This document shows, in pieces, positions 41,261-49,930 of a stretch of DNA of 64,000 nt. The notes below the pieces were generated by a model. The model searched no databases. It was not told where the DNA came from and worked only from the letters and a program-made list of their open reading frames with translations. A program made the translations under genes and the position numbers. The stretch covers positions 92,687-156,686 of the forward strand of contig JAFDVK010000053.1 of NCBI GenBank assembly GCA_018269005.1, given 5' to 3'. Numbering within the stretch: the stretch's first letter is position 1; each line of letters starts with the position of its first letter. This DNA is from Acidobacteriota bacterium (lineage in GTDB: Bacteria; Acidobacteriota; Blastocatellia; Pyrinomonadales; Pyrinomonadaceae).

Positions 41261-44203
41261 ATGCGACACTACTCGCTCGTTGGATGCGTAAGAATGCTTT
41301 CAAAACCAGGAGCACGAATCTTTACAAGTCTTCTTTTGCTAATGGCGTTGACCTTGCCGGCGGTTATTTTCGGTCAGGATCTAAGGTCCGCTCCGAGTGA
41401 CTCCAATCTACCGGATGCCAGCCGTCATGCTCCAAAACTGAATGTAAAGTTCGACCCGAATGCGACCGCTTTTCCGCAGCAGGCCATCGTTTCGGAGCCG
41501 CTAGGAGGCAATCCTTGCGAATGGACGGCGGCGACACCGTCGTCATTTCCGGTCCTTGACCAGGCTACGACGACGGTCGGCAGCGATCTATACACTTTCG
41601 CCGGCGTCGGTGGAGGTGCGATCATTGCAACCGCTCAGAAATTCAATGGAACCACTTGGAGTTCGGTTGCGTCTGTACCCGCCGCTCTCGAATTCCCAAG
41701 TGCGGTATCAAACGGCACGTCGGCCTACATTTTGAATGGAGTCGATACGACGGGCACAAGTGTGGGTGGGGTCTATCGCTATAATCCAGGAACGAATGAC
41801 TACACGACGCTTACTTCTACTCTGACTGCAACCTGGAATCAGGCCGCGGTTTATCTGAACGGTAAGATCTACAAGGTCGGCGGTTATGTTTCAGCGGGCG
41901 GAACTTCATCTTCGTCAGCAGCCCTCGATATCTACGATATTGCGGGCAACTCGTGGTCGGCCGGCGCTCCGTATCCTGCGGCACAAGGTTGGATGTCGGC
42001 ATTCACTGATGGGACGTACATGTATGTTGCCGGCGGTGTTGCAGCCGAAACAGGTTCAACTCCCTCGACGAAGACGTACCGGTATGATCCCGGCACCAAT
42101 ACATGGGATGATGCCGCTATCGCTGATCTTCCCGTCAGCCGTTGGGGAGCGGCATCTTCTGTCACGGCATACCGCGGCGGCTGGGTGCTCAGTGGCGGCT
42201 ATGTAGGCGGAACTTCTACCTCGAACCTTTCTGCCTCTGCGATCAAATGGGATCCCGTGAGCAACACGTGGAACGCGTTGCCCGATATGACCGCCGCACG
42301 TGCACGTATGACAGGCGCTGTCCTTGGTGACGCATTCTATGTTATCGGCGGACGTTCTTCGGCCGGCGGTTTCGGCGGGACGACCGATAACCAACGCTTG
42401 TTCTGTATCGATCCCAACCAGCCGTATCTAGTTGGCAGTGCAGCCTATGTTTCTGACAACGGCACGCCGGCAAATGGCGTTCCGGATCCGGGCGAAACGG
42501 TTACCGTTAGTCTCGGGGTCAACAACATTGGCGGTACCGCGACCGGAAACGTGTCGGTGACCTTGGCAAACTCGGGCGGTATTACCAATCCGAGCGGTCC
42601 GATCAACTACGGCGTGATAAACCCCGGTTCTTCGGCGACTCAGAATTTCACCTTCCAAGTTCCCGGAGATGCACCGTGCGGAAGCCTGATCACACTCTCA
42701 TTCGATATTGCCGATGGTGCGACGCACTATTCGACAACACAGGCGTATAACCTGGGCGTACTCCAGACCGCAATGGCGGAGAACTTTGACGGCGTTACGG
42801 CCCCGAATCTGCCTGCCGGATGGGTCCAAAACCAGACGGTCGGCACAGGCATTACCTGGACGACGGTTACGTCCCCGGCTAATTCCAGCCCGAATTCGGC
42901 GTTCGCCAACGATCCGGGTTCGGTCAATGCGACCGCGATCGAATCACCGGCGTTCAACATCTCGTCTGCAGGTTCGGTCCTTACTTTCAGAAACAACTAC
43001 AACACCGAGAATACGTTCGATGGTGCGGTTCTTGAGATCAAGATAGGTTCGGGATCCTGGACAGATTTTGTTACGGCGGGCGGTGCCTTTACGGCGGGCG
43101 GCTACAATGGAACGATCAGTACCAATTTCCAGAGTCCGATCGGCGGCAGACAGGCGTGGACAGGCAACGCGAATGGTTATATAACAACGACCGGTACGTT
43201 CCCGGCAGCCGCTGTCGGTCAATCCGTCCAACTCCGTTGGTTGATGGCGTCCGATAGCTCGGTATCCTCAACCGGCATCAGCATCGATGACGTTGCCGTC
43301 ACAAGCGGTTATGTCTGCGGCGGCGCGACGGCCCCGGTCAGGTCGCGTGCTGACTTCGATGGCGACGGCGTATCCGATCTTTCGGTCTTCCGTCCGTCAG
43401 AAGGAAACTGGTACATGGACCTCTCAGGCAGCGTTCCTGCCGGCATTTCGAGCCTTAACGTCGTTCATTGGGGAGCCGCGGGCGATTCTCTCGTCCCGGG
43501 TGACTATGACAACGACGGCAAGACCGATTTTGCGGTCTGGCGTGCGAACGACACAGAGGGTGCCCCGGATTTCTACATCCTGAACAGCAATGACTTTACC
43601 TACAGCGGCATTGCATTCGGCAGGACAGGAGACATTCCGCTTGCGGGCGATTATGACGGTGACGGTAAGGCCGACGCCGCTATCTTCCGTCCGTCCGAGG
43701 GTAACTGGTACCTCTGGAGCTCGCAGACCGGCGGAACGACCGTTGTTCCGTTCGGAACCGCGACGGATATCCCGATCTCGATGAACATCGACGGCGACGC
43801 TATGTCCGATCCGGCCGTATATCGTCCGTCGGAGAACACTTGGTATATCCTGAAATCCGACGGTTCCGGCGTTGCGGTCTATGCCTTTGGCACAGCGGGC
43901 GACAAACTCGTCCCGGCCGATTACGACGGCGACGACAAGGACGATGTGGCCGTGTTCAGGCCTTCGAATGGAACCTGGTATATCCTGAATTCCACGGACA
44001 GCAGCGTGAGCTACATTCCGTTCGGAACCTCGGGAGATGTCCCGGTCCCGGCCGACTATGATGGCGACGGAAAGGATGATATCGCCGTCTATCGCGGCGG
44101 AACCTGGTACGGCCTGTTCTCGACCGGCGGTAGCGGAACTGCCAACTTCGGCCTTGCGACCGATCAGCCTATTCCAACCGGATACCTTCCGGCCCAGAAC
44201 TAG
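41261..44203 (+). CDS. Secreted kelch-repeat plus FG-GAP/VCBS-repeat protein
   Basis: 980 residues. The start at 41261 is supported by GGAGGG about 10 bp upstream and a signal segment (FTSLLLLMALTLPAVIFGQ). Residues ~85-380 hold kelch-like blades (NKIYKVGGYVSAGG-type GG motifs, YRYDPGTNTWDD, WDPVSNTWNALPDM). Residues ~390-690 are beta-sandwich domains. Residues ~705-975 carry six Ca-binding FG-GAP repeats of ~45 residues (DFDGDGVSDLSVFRPSEGNWY; DYDGDGKDDIAVYR). Each has a DxDxDGxxD loop. Both halves form beta-propellers, so this is a large extracellular binding or adhesion protein. FG-GAP FRPS-N-WY repeats are common in Blastocatellia genomes. No sorting signal is evident. Confidence 0.85.
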   Translation: MRHYSLVGCVRMLSKPGARIFTSLLLLMALTLPAVIFGQDLRSAPSDSNLPDASRHAPKLNVKFDPNATAFPQQAIVSEPLGGNPCEWTAATPSSFPVLDQATTTVGSDLYTFAGVGGGAIIATAQKFNGTTWSSVASVPAALEFPSAVSNGTSAYILNGVDTTGTSVGGVYRYNPGTNDYTTLTSTLTATWNQAAVYLNGKIYKVGGYVSAGGTSSSSAALDIYDIAGNSWSAGAPYPAAQGWMSAFTDGTYMYVAGGVAAETGSTPSTKTYRYDPGTNTWDDAAIADLPVSRWGAASSVTAYRGGWVLSGGYVGGTSTSNLSASAIKWDPVSNTWNALPDMTAARARMTGAVLGDAFYVIGGRSSAGGFGGTTDNQRLFCIDPNQPYLVGSAAYVSDNGTPANGVPDPGETVTVSLGVNNIGGTATGNVSVTLANSGGITNPSGPINYGVINPGSSATQNFTFQVPGDAPCGSLITLSFDIADGATHYSTTQAYNLGVLQTAMAENFDGVTAPNLPAGWVQNQTVGTGITWTTVTSPANSSPNSAFANDPGSVNATAIESPAFNISSAGSVLTFRNNYNTENTFDGAVLEIKIGSGSWTDFVTAGGAFTAGGYNGTISTNFQSPIGGRQAWTGNANGYITTTGTFPAAAVGQSVQLRWLMASDSSVSSTGISIDDVAVTSGYVCGGATAPVRSRADFDGDGVSDLSVFRPSEGNWYMDLSGSVPAGISSLNVVHWGAAGDSLVPGDYDNDGKTDFAVWRANDTEGAPDFYILNSNDFTYSGIAFGRTGDIPLAGDYDGDGKADAAIFRPSEGNWYLWSSQTGGTTVVPFGTATDIPISMNIDGDAMSDPAVYRPSENTWYILKSDGSGVAVYAFGTAGDKLVPADYDGDDKDDVAVFRPSNGTWYILNSTDSSVSYIPFGTSGDVPVPADYDGDGKDDIAVYRGGTWYGLFSTGGSGTANFGLATDQPIPTGYLPAQN

Positions 44204-44224
44204 GATCGATCGGCAGTTACTCTA

Positions 44225-44266
44225 GCTGTTCGGGGCGTATGAACAACGCTCCGAACAGCCTTTTTT
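44225..44266 (+). terminator. Rho-independent terminator of the kelch/FG-GAP gene
   Basis: GCTGTTCGG (44225-44233) pairs with CCGAACAGC (44251-44259), extended inward by GCG/CGC through one G-T pair. A 9-nt loop separates the arms and a T6 run follows (44261-44266). It is 22 bp after the stop codon. Confidence 0.9.
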
Positions 44267-44300
44267 CTTTTGAAACTTGGCGGTTATGTTGTCCATCTCG

Positions 44301-44329
44301 TTGTCCCACGAGCGTTTTGGCTGGGACAA
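44301..44329. repeat. TTGTCCCA/TGGGACAA hairpin repeat
   Basis: An 8-bp perfect stem separated by CGAGCGTTTTGGC. The sequence closely resembles 12653-12675 (TGTCCCACGCAGCGTTTGGG), so it is a dispersed repeat. It belongs to the 678-bp gap 44204-44881, which holds no convincing gene. Confidence 0.6.
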
Positions 44330-44340
44330 AAGACGGCCAT

Positions 44341-44360
44341 GTCGGCGGCAAGCCGCCTCC
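44341..44360 (-). repeat. Dispersed GGAGGCGGCTT palindrome, inverted copy
   Basis: Reverse complement GGAGGCGGCTTGCCGCCGAC matches the repeats at 4547 and 63956. Next to it, CCACGGCA-taaa-TGCCGTGG (44385-44404) is a perfect 8-bp palindrome that recurs imperfectly at 63825-63840. Confidence 0.7.
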
Positions 44361-44450
44361 GAGACTTTGGTCCTCTGCCCTGATCCACGGCATAAATGCC
44401 GTGGCAATTCGGGGGGAAGTTGCGTTGAGTGTTACGCCCTTACTGACGTG

Positions 44451-44496
44451 CGGGCTTCTGCAATGCTGACCGCCCGCTCACGCAGGCGGATCTGAC
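44451..44496 (-). repeat. Dispersed repeat module shared with 4.3 kb and 63.9 kb
   Basis: On the minus strand it contains TTGCAGAAGCCCGC, matching 63886 onward and, with changes, 4324 and 4386. On the plus strand CCCGCTCACGCAGGCGG matches 4401 onward. This indicates the same repeat family in inverted orientation. Confidence 0.65.
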
Positions 44497-44567
44497 TGAG
44501 GCCTTTGCGTTCTTTGCGGTTTTCTCTTGTTGGATAAAAACGCAAAGGAAACAGGGGGTAAACCTAC

Positions 44568-44606
44568 AGCTATCAGCTGTCAGCTATCAGCTATCAGTTA
44601 TCAGCG
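44568..44606. repeat. Short tandem repeat of a CAGCTATCAG-like unit
   Basis: About four imperfect copies of a 7-10-bp unit (AGCTATCAG, AGCTGTCAG, AGTTATCAG). It is low-complexity intergenic sequence upstream of cphB. TGTTCCG direct repeats with an inverted CGGAACA follow at about 44717-44762. Confidence 0.8.
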
Positions 44607-44830
44607 AAAGAAATCCTAACGGTCGTCCGCATCGGAAGTGCTGGCCGGGCTCACACAGAAAATGGTGGAAAGTGACACAATTTTGTAGGACGAGCCTCAA
44701 AAAACGCCTATTTTTGTTCCGTTTTGTTCCGCTTGTTCCGCTGCGGGCAGAACGGAACAAACATCGAGGCTGGTTGCTTACGCGTGATCAGCGTGAGACT
44801 GGGAAATAGACGATTTTGGAGGCAGTTTGC

Positions 44831-44836
44831 TACAAT
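44831..44836 (+). promoter_or_regulatory. Possible -10 element of cphB
   Basis: TACAAT within TTTGCTACAATATGG, 46 bp before the preferred cphB start. No convincing -35 is seen. It argues for the downstream start at 44882 rather than one at 44816 or 44837. Confidence 0.35.
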
Positions 44837-44881
44837 ATGGCGTTAATCAAAAACCGAATACTAAAACTCAACAAATTTTTA

Positions 44882-45736
44882 ATGACTGATACTCACGATC
44901 GAGAGATCATAGGCGGGCATCTGCTCGTTATCGGCGGAGCCGAGGACAAGTATAACGAGCGCCGTATTTTGAAGAAGTTTTTGGAGCTTGCGGGCGGTGA
45001 AAAGGCCGAAGTTCTGATCGTTCCCGTAGCCTCGGATTTTCCGGAGTTTGCTGCAGATGTTTACACGCAGGCGTTCCGGAATCTGGGCGTTGCAAAACCG
45101 CGGGTGCTGCGCGCGACCTCACGGCAGGATATCGTCGATGCGGATGTTGATTCGCTGCTTGATGGCGTCACGGGCATCTTTATGACCGGCGGCGACCAGA
45201 TGCGGCTTGTTTCGCTGCTTGGCGGGACAAAACTTGCGGATCGGATACGCAGCATTGTGCGGTCATCGAATATCGTTCTCGCGGGAACGAGCGCCGGTGC
45301 CGCAGCAATGAGCACGACAATGGTCGTCCGCGGGGAACCGAGTTCGCATCCGTATAAATCGGCGGTCAGGCTCTCGCCCGGTCTTGGTTTTCTGAAGAAC
45401 ATCATCATCGACCAGCACTTCACCGAACGCGGCCGGATCAGCCGGCTCGTAACCGCGGTTTCTTACAACCCGTACAATCTCGGTATCGGGATCGATGAGA
45501 ATACGGCCATCATTCTCGATGGTAAAGGATTACTTGAGGTCTTTGGGCAAGGCTCAATAACTATCGTCGATGGTTCAGGTATCACATTTAATGAGATCGC
45601 GGAAGTTGGTGATAATGAAAGCTTTAGCGTTTGCGGAGTTCAATTCCATATCCTAAGAGATGGCTTGAGCTATAACTATCTTGACCGCCTGTCGATACAG
45701 CCCGCAGGCGAGTTTCTGCTTCCGGACCTTGGCTGA
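44882..45736 (+). CDS. cphB: Cyanophycinase
   Basis: 284 residues from the preferred start (MTDTHDREIIGGHLLVIGGA). It is a peptidase family S51 member with the nucleophile in GTSAGAAAMS (Ser138), FMTGGDQMRL, IIDQHFTERGRISRL and GIGIDENTAIIL. Cyanophycinase cleaves the storage polymer cyanophycin (poly-aspartate with arginine side chains) to beta-Asp-Arg dipeptides. Starts at 44837 or 44816 (TTG) would add 15-22 residues, but a -10-like TACAAT lies there. With cphA 563 bp downstream and an isoaspartyl peptidase after that, it forms a cyanophycin synthesis and degradation cluster. Confidence 0.94.
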   Translation: MTDTHDREIIGGHLLVIGGAEDKYNERRILKKFLELAGGEKAEVLIVPVASDFPEFAADVYTQAFRNLGVAKPRVLRATSRQDIVDADVDSLLDGVTGIFMTGGDQMRLVSLLGGTKLADRIRSIVRSSNIVLAGTSAGAAAMSTTMVVRGEPSSHPYKSAVRLSPGLGFLKNIIIDQHFTERGRISRLVTAVSYNPYNLGIGIDENTAIILDGKGLLEVFGQGSITIVDGSGITFNEIAEVGDNESFSVCGVQFHILRDGLSYNYLDRLSIQPAGEFLLPDLG

Positions 45737-45783
45737 TCTTCGGTTTTCGAATTGCGATCCCTTCGTGACGACTGACCAGTTTG

Positions 45784-46249
45784 ACCGCCGAGACGCCGAG
45801 ACGCAGAGGTAGGAACCAAAGATGTTCGAGGAACTCCTGAAACCTGATGAAATTGACCGGCTAACAGAAACGGTTATTGGTGCTGCAATCGAGGTACATC
45901 GAGCGATCGGGCCCGGACTTCTTGAATCAGCTTATGAGGAATGCCTGGCCTTTGAGCTTTCGCTTCGCGGCCTTAGATTTGAGCGTCAAAAGCCGTTGCC
46001 GGTACGGTATAAGGGCGTGAATCTTGACTGTGGGTACAAGCTCGACCTATTAGTTGAAAACGAACTGATCCTGGAGATAAAGGCAGTTAGCTCCTTGTTG
46101 CCTATTCACGAGGCACAGGTGTTGTCTTACTTAAGAATGATGGACCTAAGGGTCGGGCTGTTGCGAACTTTCACGCAACGGTCCTGAAGAATGGTTTGAA
46201 ACGAATTGTCAATAAATTTTGAACCTCTGCGTCTCAGCGTCTCGGCGGT
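45784..46249. mobile_element. Candidate non-autonomous unit with 27-bp terminal inverted repeats and a GxxExxY gene
   Basis: Left end 45784-45810 begins ACCGCCGAGACGC and ends GACGCAGAGGT. The right end 46223-46249 is its reverse complement with one mismatch in 27. Each end itself contains a short internal repeat (CGAGACGC). The 466-bp unit encloses only the GxxExxY gene, whose restored reading frame would stop directly beside the right repeat. It separates cphB from cphA. No target-site duplication is evident, and mobility is inference. Confidence 0.6.
45822..46222 (+). pseudogene. GxxExxY family protein, frameshifted near the C-terminus
   Basis: The open frame is 121 residues (stop at 46185-46187) and contains the family signature GPGLLESAYEECL (GxxExxY), LPVRYKGV, and the PD-(D/E)XK-like core LDLLVENELILEIKAV with YLRMMDLRVGLL. 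Family members end with NF....LK.G..R.V. Here that tail is in the -1 frame from about 46163 (NFHATVLKNGLKRIVNKF, stop 46220-46222). One base appears missing at GGGCTGTTGCGAAC, unless a programmed -1 shift occurs. The role of GxxExxY proteins is unknown; nuclease-like folding is predicted for the family. Confidence 0.8.
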
Positions 46250-46298
46250 GTAGATCCTCTTACGCGGCAGGTCTGCTTTTAAGGGGCGAATACTCTTT

Positions 46299-48944
46299 AT
46301 GGAAATCTTGGAGATCCGCACACTTCGCGGCCCAAATTATTGGAGCGGTTATTGGAAGAAGCTCATCATTATGCGCCTCGATATAGGCGAGTATGAGAAG
46401 AAACCGACGAACAAGATCAAGGGCTTCTATGACCGACTGATCGAGGTTATGCCCTCGATCGAGAGCCACGGATGCAGTTACGGCGAACCCGGTGGATTTT
46501 TGAAACGGGTAAAAGAAGGTACGTGGGCAGGTCACGCGATCGAGCATCTTGCGCTAGAGCTCCAAACGCTTGCCGGGATGGATACGGGATACGGCCGGAC
46601 TCGCGAAACGAGCGAAAAGGGCGTTTACAACGTTGTTTTCAGCTACCTCGAAGAAGAGGTCGGCAGATATGCGGGCCGTGCGGCGGTCCGTTTGTGGCTT
46701 GCACTTGCCACTAAGAAGAACCTCGAAGCGATCAAGCAGGAAGTCAGCGAGGACGTCCAGAAGATGCGTGAGATCCGCGAGGACGTTCGCTTTGGGCCTT
46801 CGACTGGCTCACTTGTGGAAGAAGCCGTTAATCGGGATATACCCTACATTCGCCTGAACGACCAGTCGCTCGTGCAACTAGGCTACGGGATCAATCAAAA
46901 ACGTATTCAGGCGACGACGACCGTGAACACGAATATGATCTCGGTCGATATCGCCGGCGACAAGGCCGCGACCAAGAAGCTGCTTGGGGATATGGGCGTG
47001 CCAGTACCGAAAGGGTATCGGATCCGACACTTCGAAGACCTCGAAGATACCTTAGAGCGGGTCGGCTATCCTGCTGTAATTAAACCACTTGACGGTAATC
47101 ATGGCAAAGGTGCGACGATCGGCATCCACAACCTTGAGGATGCCGCGATCGCCTTCGAAAAAGCCAAGGAATATTCGCGTTGGGTCATCGTCGAACAGCA
47201 GCTTATCGGGTCTGATTTCCGGGCATTGGTCGTCAATAACCGGCTTATCGCGGTCGCAAAGCGAATTCCTGCCCACGTGGTCGGTGACGGCAAGAGCACG
47301 ATCGAGGAGCTTGTCGAGGAGACAAATCGTGATCCGAGACGCGGCTTCGGGCATGAGAATGTTCTGACGCTCATCGACATCGATCAGCAGTCGCTCCGCT
47401 GCATCAAGAATGCGGGCCACAGCGTGGATTCGGTCTTGAAAAAGGGCGAGGTTCTTTTTCTTAAGACGACGGCGAATATCTCGACCGGCGGCACCGCGAT
47501 CGATGTAACCGATGAAGTGCATCCTGAGAACGTGTTCCTTTTTGAGCGGATCGCGCGGATAATCGGCCTCGATGTCGCGGGAATCGACATCATCGCCGAC
47601 AACGTCGCACAACCGCTGAGAGAGATCAGAGGCGGCATTATCGAAGTGAATGCGGCTCCGGGATTCCGAATGCACCTTGCGCCGAGTGAGGGCATAGGGC
47701 GAAATGTGGCGGAGCACGTCATCGATATGCTCTTTCCGACCGGCACTCCGGCCCGGATCCCGATCATCGGTATCACCGGCACGAACGGCAAGACGACAAC
47801 GACACGCCTAATTGCCCACATTCTGAAGAATAGCGGCCGGAACGTTGGCTTCACGACGACCGACGGTACGTATATCGGCAACCAGCAGATCGTGACGGGC
47901 GACAATACGGGTCCGGTCTCCGCACAGCTCGTGCTGAAGGATCCGACCGTCGAAGTCGCCGTGCTTGAAACGGCCCGCGGCGGCATCATTCGTGCGGGAT
48001 TGGGTTTTGACCATTGCGACATCGGTGTCGTCACGAATATCGCGGCCGATCACCTCGGGATGAAGGATGTCAACACGCTTGAAGACCTTGCAAGGGTGAA
48101 GTCCGTCGTTCCTCGTGCGGTATCGAAAAAAGGTTTTGCGGTGCTGAATGCCGAAGATCCGCTCGTTTACGATATGCGGAATCTGGTCGAAGGCACGGTG
48201 GTCTGTTTCTCGATGAATGAGAATCACCCGAATATCAAGAAACGGGCCGAACGGGGCCGGACCTCCTGCGTTTACGAGAACGGTTACGTCACCATCTTGA
48301 AGGGCAAATGGAAGGTCCGCGTCGAGAAGGCCGTCAACATTCCCCTCACATACGGCGGCCGTGCCGAGTTTATGATCCAGAACGTGCTTGCGGCAACGCT
48401 CGCGTGCTTTGTCCACGGCGTTTCGCTTGAAGACCTGCGCGTAGGATTGACAACGTTCAATGCCGGCACTGCTCAAACGCCGGGACGCTTGAACTTCATC
48501 GAGATCGGCGATGTTACTGTCCTAATGGACTATGCGCATAATCCGGCAGGATTGACCGGCCTTGCGAACTTCATCAAGAAACTGCCGAACAAATACCGCA
48601 CTTGTGTCGTCAACGGTACCGGCGACCGACGCGACAAGGACATCATCGCCTTGGGCAAGATCGTAGGCGATACCTTTGACCGCGTTGTTCTGCGACGCGG
48701 ACATTATCTTCGCGGGCGTGATGAAAATGCTACCTACGAGCTGCTGAAGAAGGGAATCGCAAAAAGCGGCAAAGAACCTGCGGTACGCATCATTCCGGAG
48801 AGCGCCGACGCGATACAACACGCGGTCAAATATGCTCGAAAGGGTGAGTTGGTCGTAACGCTTGCCGACCGCGTGCCGGACGACATCAAGATCGTGCAGG
48901 AACTCCGCGATAAATTCCTCGCGGAATCGCAAGGCGGCAAGTAG
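46299..48944 (+). CDS. cphA: Cyanophycin synthetase
   Basis: 881 residues. The start fits the family N-terminus (MEILEIRTLRGPNYWSGYW). The N-terminal domain (1-~165) includes HAIEHLALELQTLAGMDTGYGRTRE. The ATP-grasp domain (~210-480) has PVPKGYRIRHFEDLED, YPAVIKPLDGNHGKG and GGIIEVNAAPGFRMH. The Mur-ligase-like domain (~490-870) has GITGTNGKTTTTRLIAH and LMDYAHNPAGL. ATP-grasp adds aspartate to the backbone and the Mur domain adds arginine to its side chain. It is 76 bp after the frameshifted GxxExxY unit and 16 bp before the convergent isoaspartyl peptidase. Confidence 0.97.
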   Translation: MEILEIRTLRGPNYWSGYWKKLIIMRLDIGEYEKKPTNKIKGFYDRLIEVMPSIESHGCSYGEPGGFLKRVKEGTWAGHAIEHLALELQTLAGMDTGYGRTRETSEKGVYNVVFSYLEEEVGRYAGRAAVRLWLALATKKNLEAIKQEVSEDVQKMREIREDVRFGPSTGSLVEEAVNRDIPYIRLNDQSLVQLGYGINQKRIQATTTVNTNMISVDIAGDKAATKKLLGDMGVPVPKGYRIRHFEDLEDTLERVGYPAVIKPLDGNHGKGATIGIHNLEDAAIAFEKAKEYSRWVIVEQQLIGSDFRALVVNNRLIAVAKRIPAHVVGDGKSTIEELVEETNRDPRRGFGHENVLTLIDIDQQSLRCIKNAGHSVDSVLKKGEVLFLKTTANISTGGTAIDVTDEVHPENVFLFERIARIIGLDVAGIDIIADNVAQPLREIRGGIIEVNAAPGFRMHLAPSEGIGRNVAEHVIDMLFPTGTPARIPIIGITGTNGKTTTTRLIAHILKNSGRNVGFTTTDGTYIGNQQIVTGDNTGPVSAQLVLKDPTVEVAVLETARGGIIRAGLGFDHCDIGVVTNIAADHLGMKDVNTLEDLARVKSVVPRAVSKKGFAVLNAEDPLVYDMRNLVEGTVVCFSMNENHPNIKKRAERGRTSCVYENGYVTILKGKWKVRVEKAVNIPLTYGGRAEFMIQNVLAATLACFVHGVSLEDLRVGLTTFNAGTAQTPGRLNFIEIGDVTVLMDYAHNPAGLTGLANFIKKLPNKYRTCVVNGTGDRRDKDIIALGKIVGDTFDRVVLRRGHYLRGRDENATYELLKKGIAKSGKEPAVRIIPESADAIQHAVKYARKGELVVTLADRVPDDIKIVQELRDKFLAESQGGK

Positions 48945-48960
48945 GCGTGGATATGTAGGG

Positions 48961-49878
48961 TCAGTCGCGGTAGATGCCGAGGTTAAGACCGCTTTCGTCG
49001 ATCTTGCCGCGATACATTCCCTCGCAATTAAAGGGCATTGCAACGTGACCGCTGCGATCGACACTGATGAGTCCGCCTTCACCTCGGATGGCCGTAAGGT
49101 GCTCGATGGCGGCATCTGCTGCCTCAGCAAGCGAGATCCCTTTGTAAGCCATCCGAGCGGCAACGTCATACGCTGTCGCGGAGAGCATAAAGAATTCGCC
49201 GTGGCCGGTGCACGAGACCGCGCAGACGTCGTTTGCGAATGTGCCCGCACCGATCAACGGCGTATCGCCGATGCGGCCGAATTTTTTGTTCGTCATCCCG
49301 CCCGTAGATGTCGCCGCCGCAAGCCGGCCGTTCGAATCGCAAGCGACCGCGCCGACAGTACCGATAGGCTTAGGTGCAGAATGATCGAGCTGGATGCGGC
49401 CCGCCGCCAGAGCTTCCTGCAATTGCAGCCAGCGGTGTTCGGTAAAGAAATATTCGTCCGGTTCGAGCGTAAAGCCTTGCTCGGCAGCGAACTGCATCGC
49501 GCCATCGCCGGCGAGCAGAATGTGCTCCGTTCGATCCATGACCGCACGAGCAAGTTTGATCGGGTTCTTGATATTCCGCACTTCGGCGACCGAGCCTGCA
49601 CGCAAGCGGCTGCCATCCATAATGGACGCATCCATCTGCTGCTTGCCGTCGTGCGTGAAAACGGCACCACGGCCGGCGTTGAACAGCGGGAAATCTTCAA
49701 GGGCGATGACGGCCGCTTGGACGGCGCCAAGTGCGGTCCCGTGAGCGTCGAGAACGATCCAGCCGGCCTTCAATGCGGTCTCGAGGCCGCTGCGATATTC
49801 GGCCTCAAGGGCAGGCGTCATCAGGCTTCTGACGACGGTTCCTGCACCGCCATGAATAGCAAGAACGGGTTTTGCCAT
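48961..49878 (-). CDS. iaaA: Isoaspartyl peptidase/L-asparaginase (Ntn hydrolase)
   Basis: 305 residues, plant-type asparaginase family: AIHGGAGTV at the start, FNAGRGAVFT, MDASIMDG, and the autocleavage/nucleophile site IGTVGAVACD with Thr174, then GRIGDTPLIGAGTFA. It hydrolyses beta-aspartyl dipeptides such as the beta-Asp-Arg released by CphB, so it would complete cyanophycin degradation. The gene converges on cphA with a 16-bp gap. All active residues appear present. Confidence 0.93.
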   Translation of the reverse strand: MAKPVLAIHGGAGTVVRSLMTPALEAEYRSGLETALKAGWIVLDAHGTALGAVQAAVIALEDFPLFNAGRGAVFTHDGKQQMDASIMDGSRLRAGSVAEVRNIKNPIKLARAVMDRTEHILLAGDGAMQFAAEQGFTLEPDEYFFTEHRWLQLQEALAAGRIQLDHSAPKPIGTVGAVACDSNGRLAAATSTGGMTNKKFGRIGDTPLIGAGTFANDVCAVSCTGHGEFFMLSATAYDVAARMAYKGISLAEAADAAIEHLTAIRGEGGLISVDRSGHVAMPFNCEGMYRGKIDESGLNLGIYRD

Positions 49879-49930
49879 ACATCTATTGATGTTACCGCAA
49901 AACCCGCGTCCTTTCAGAATGTGATACTGC

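Noticed and set aside
43300..44190. Repeated DNA suggestive of an array
   Set aside because: The periodicity is from the FG-GAP protein repeats (DxDGDGxxD), not a CRISPR or tandem non-coding repeat.
44816..44881. Upstream extension of cyanophycinase
   Set aside because: It begins at TTG, contains a -10-like TACAAT and adds residues not expected in the family, though a start at 44837 cannot be excluded.
45721..46298. Target-site duplication around the GxxExxY unit
   Set aside because: The flanks just outside the inverted repeats show no matching direct repeat, so insertion is not proven.
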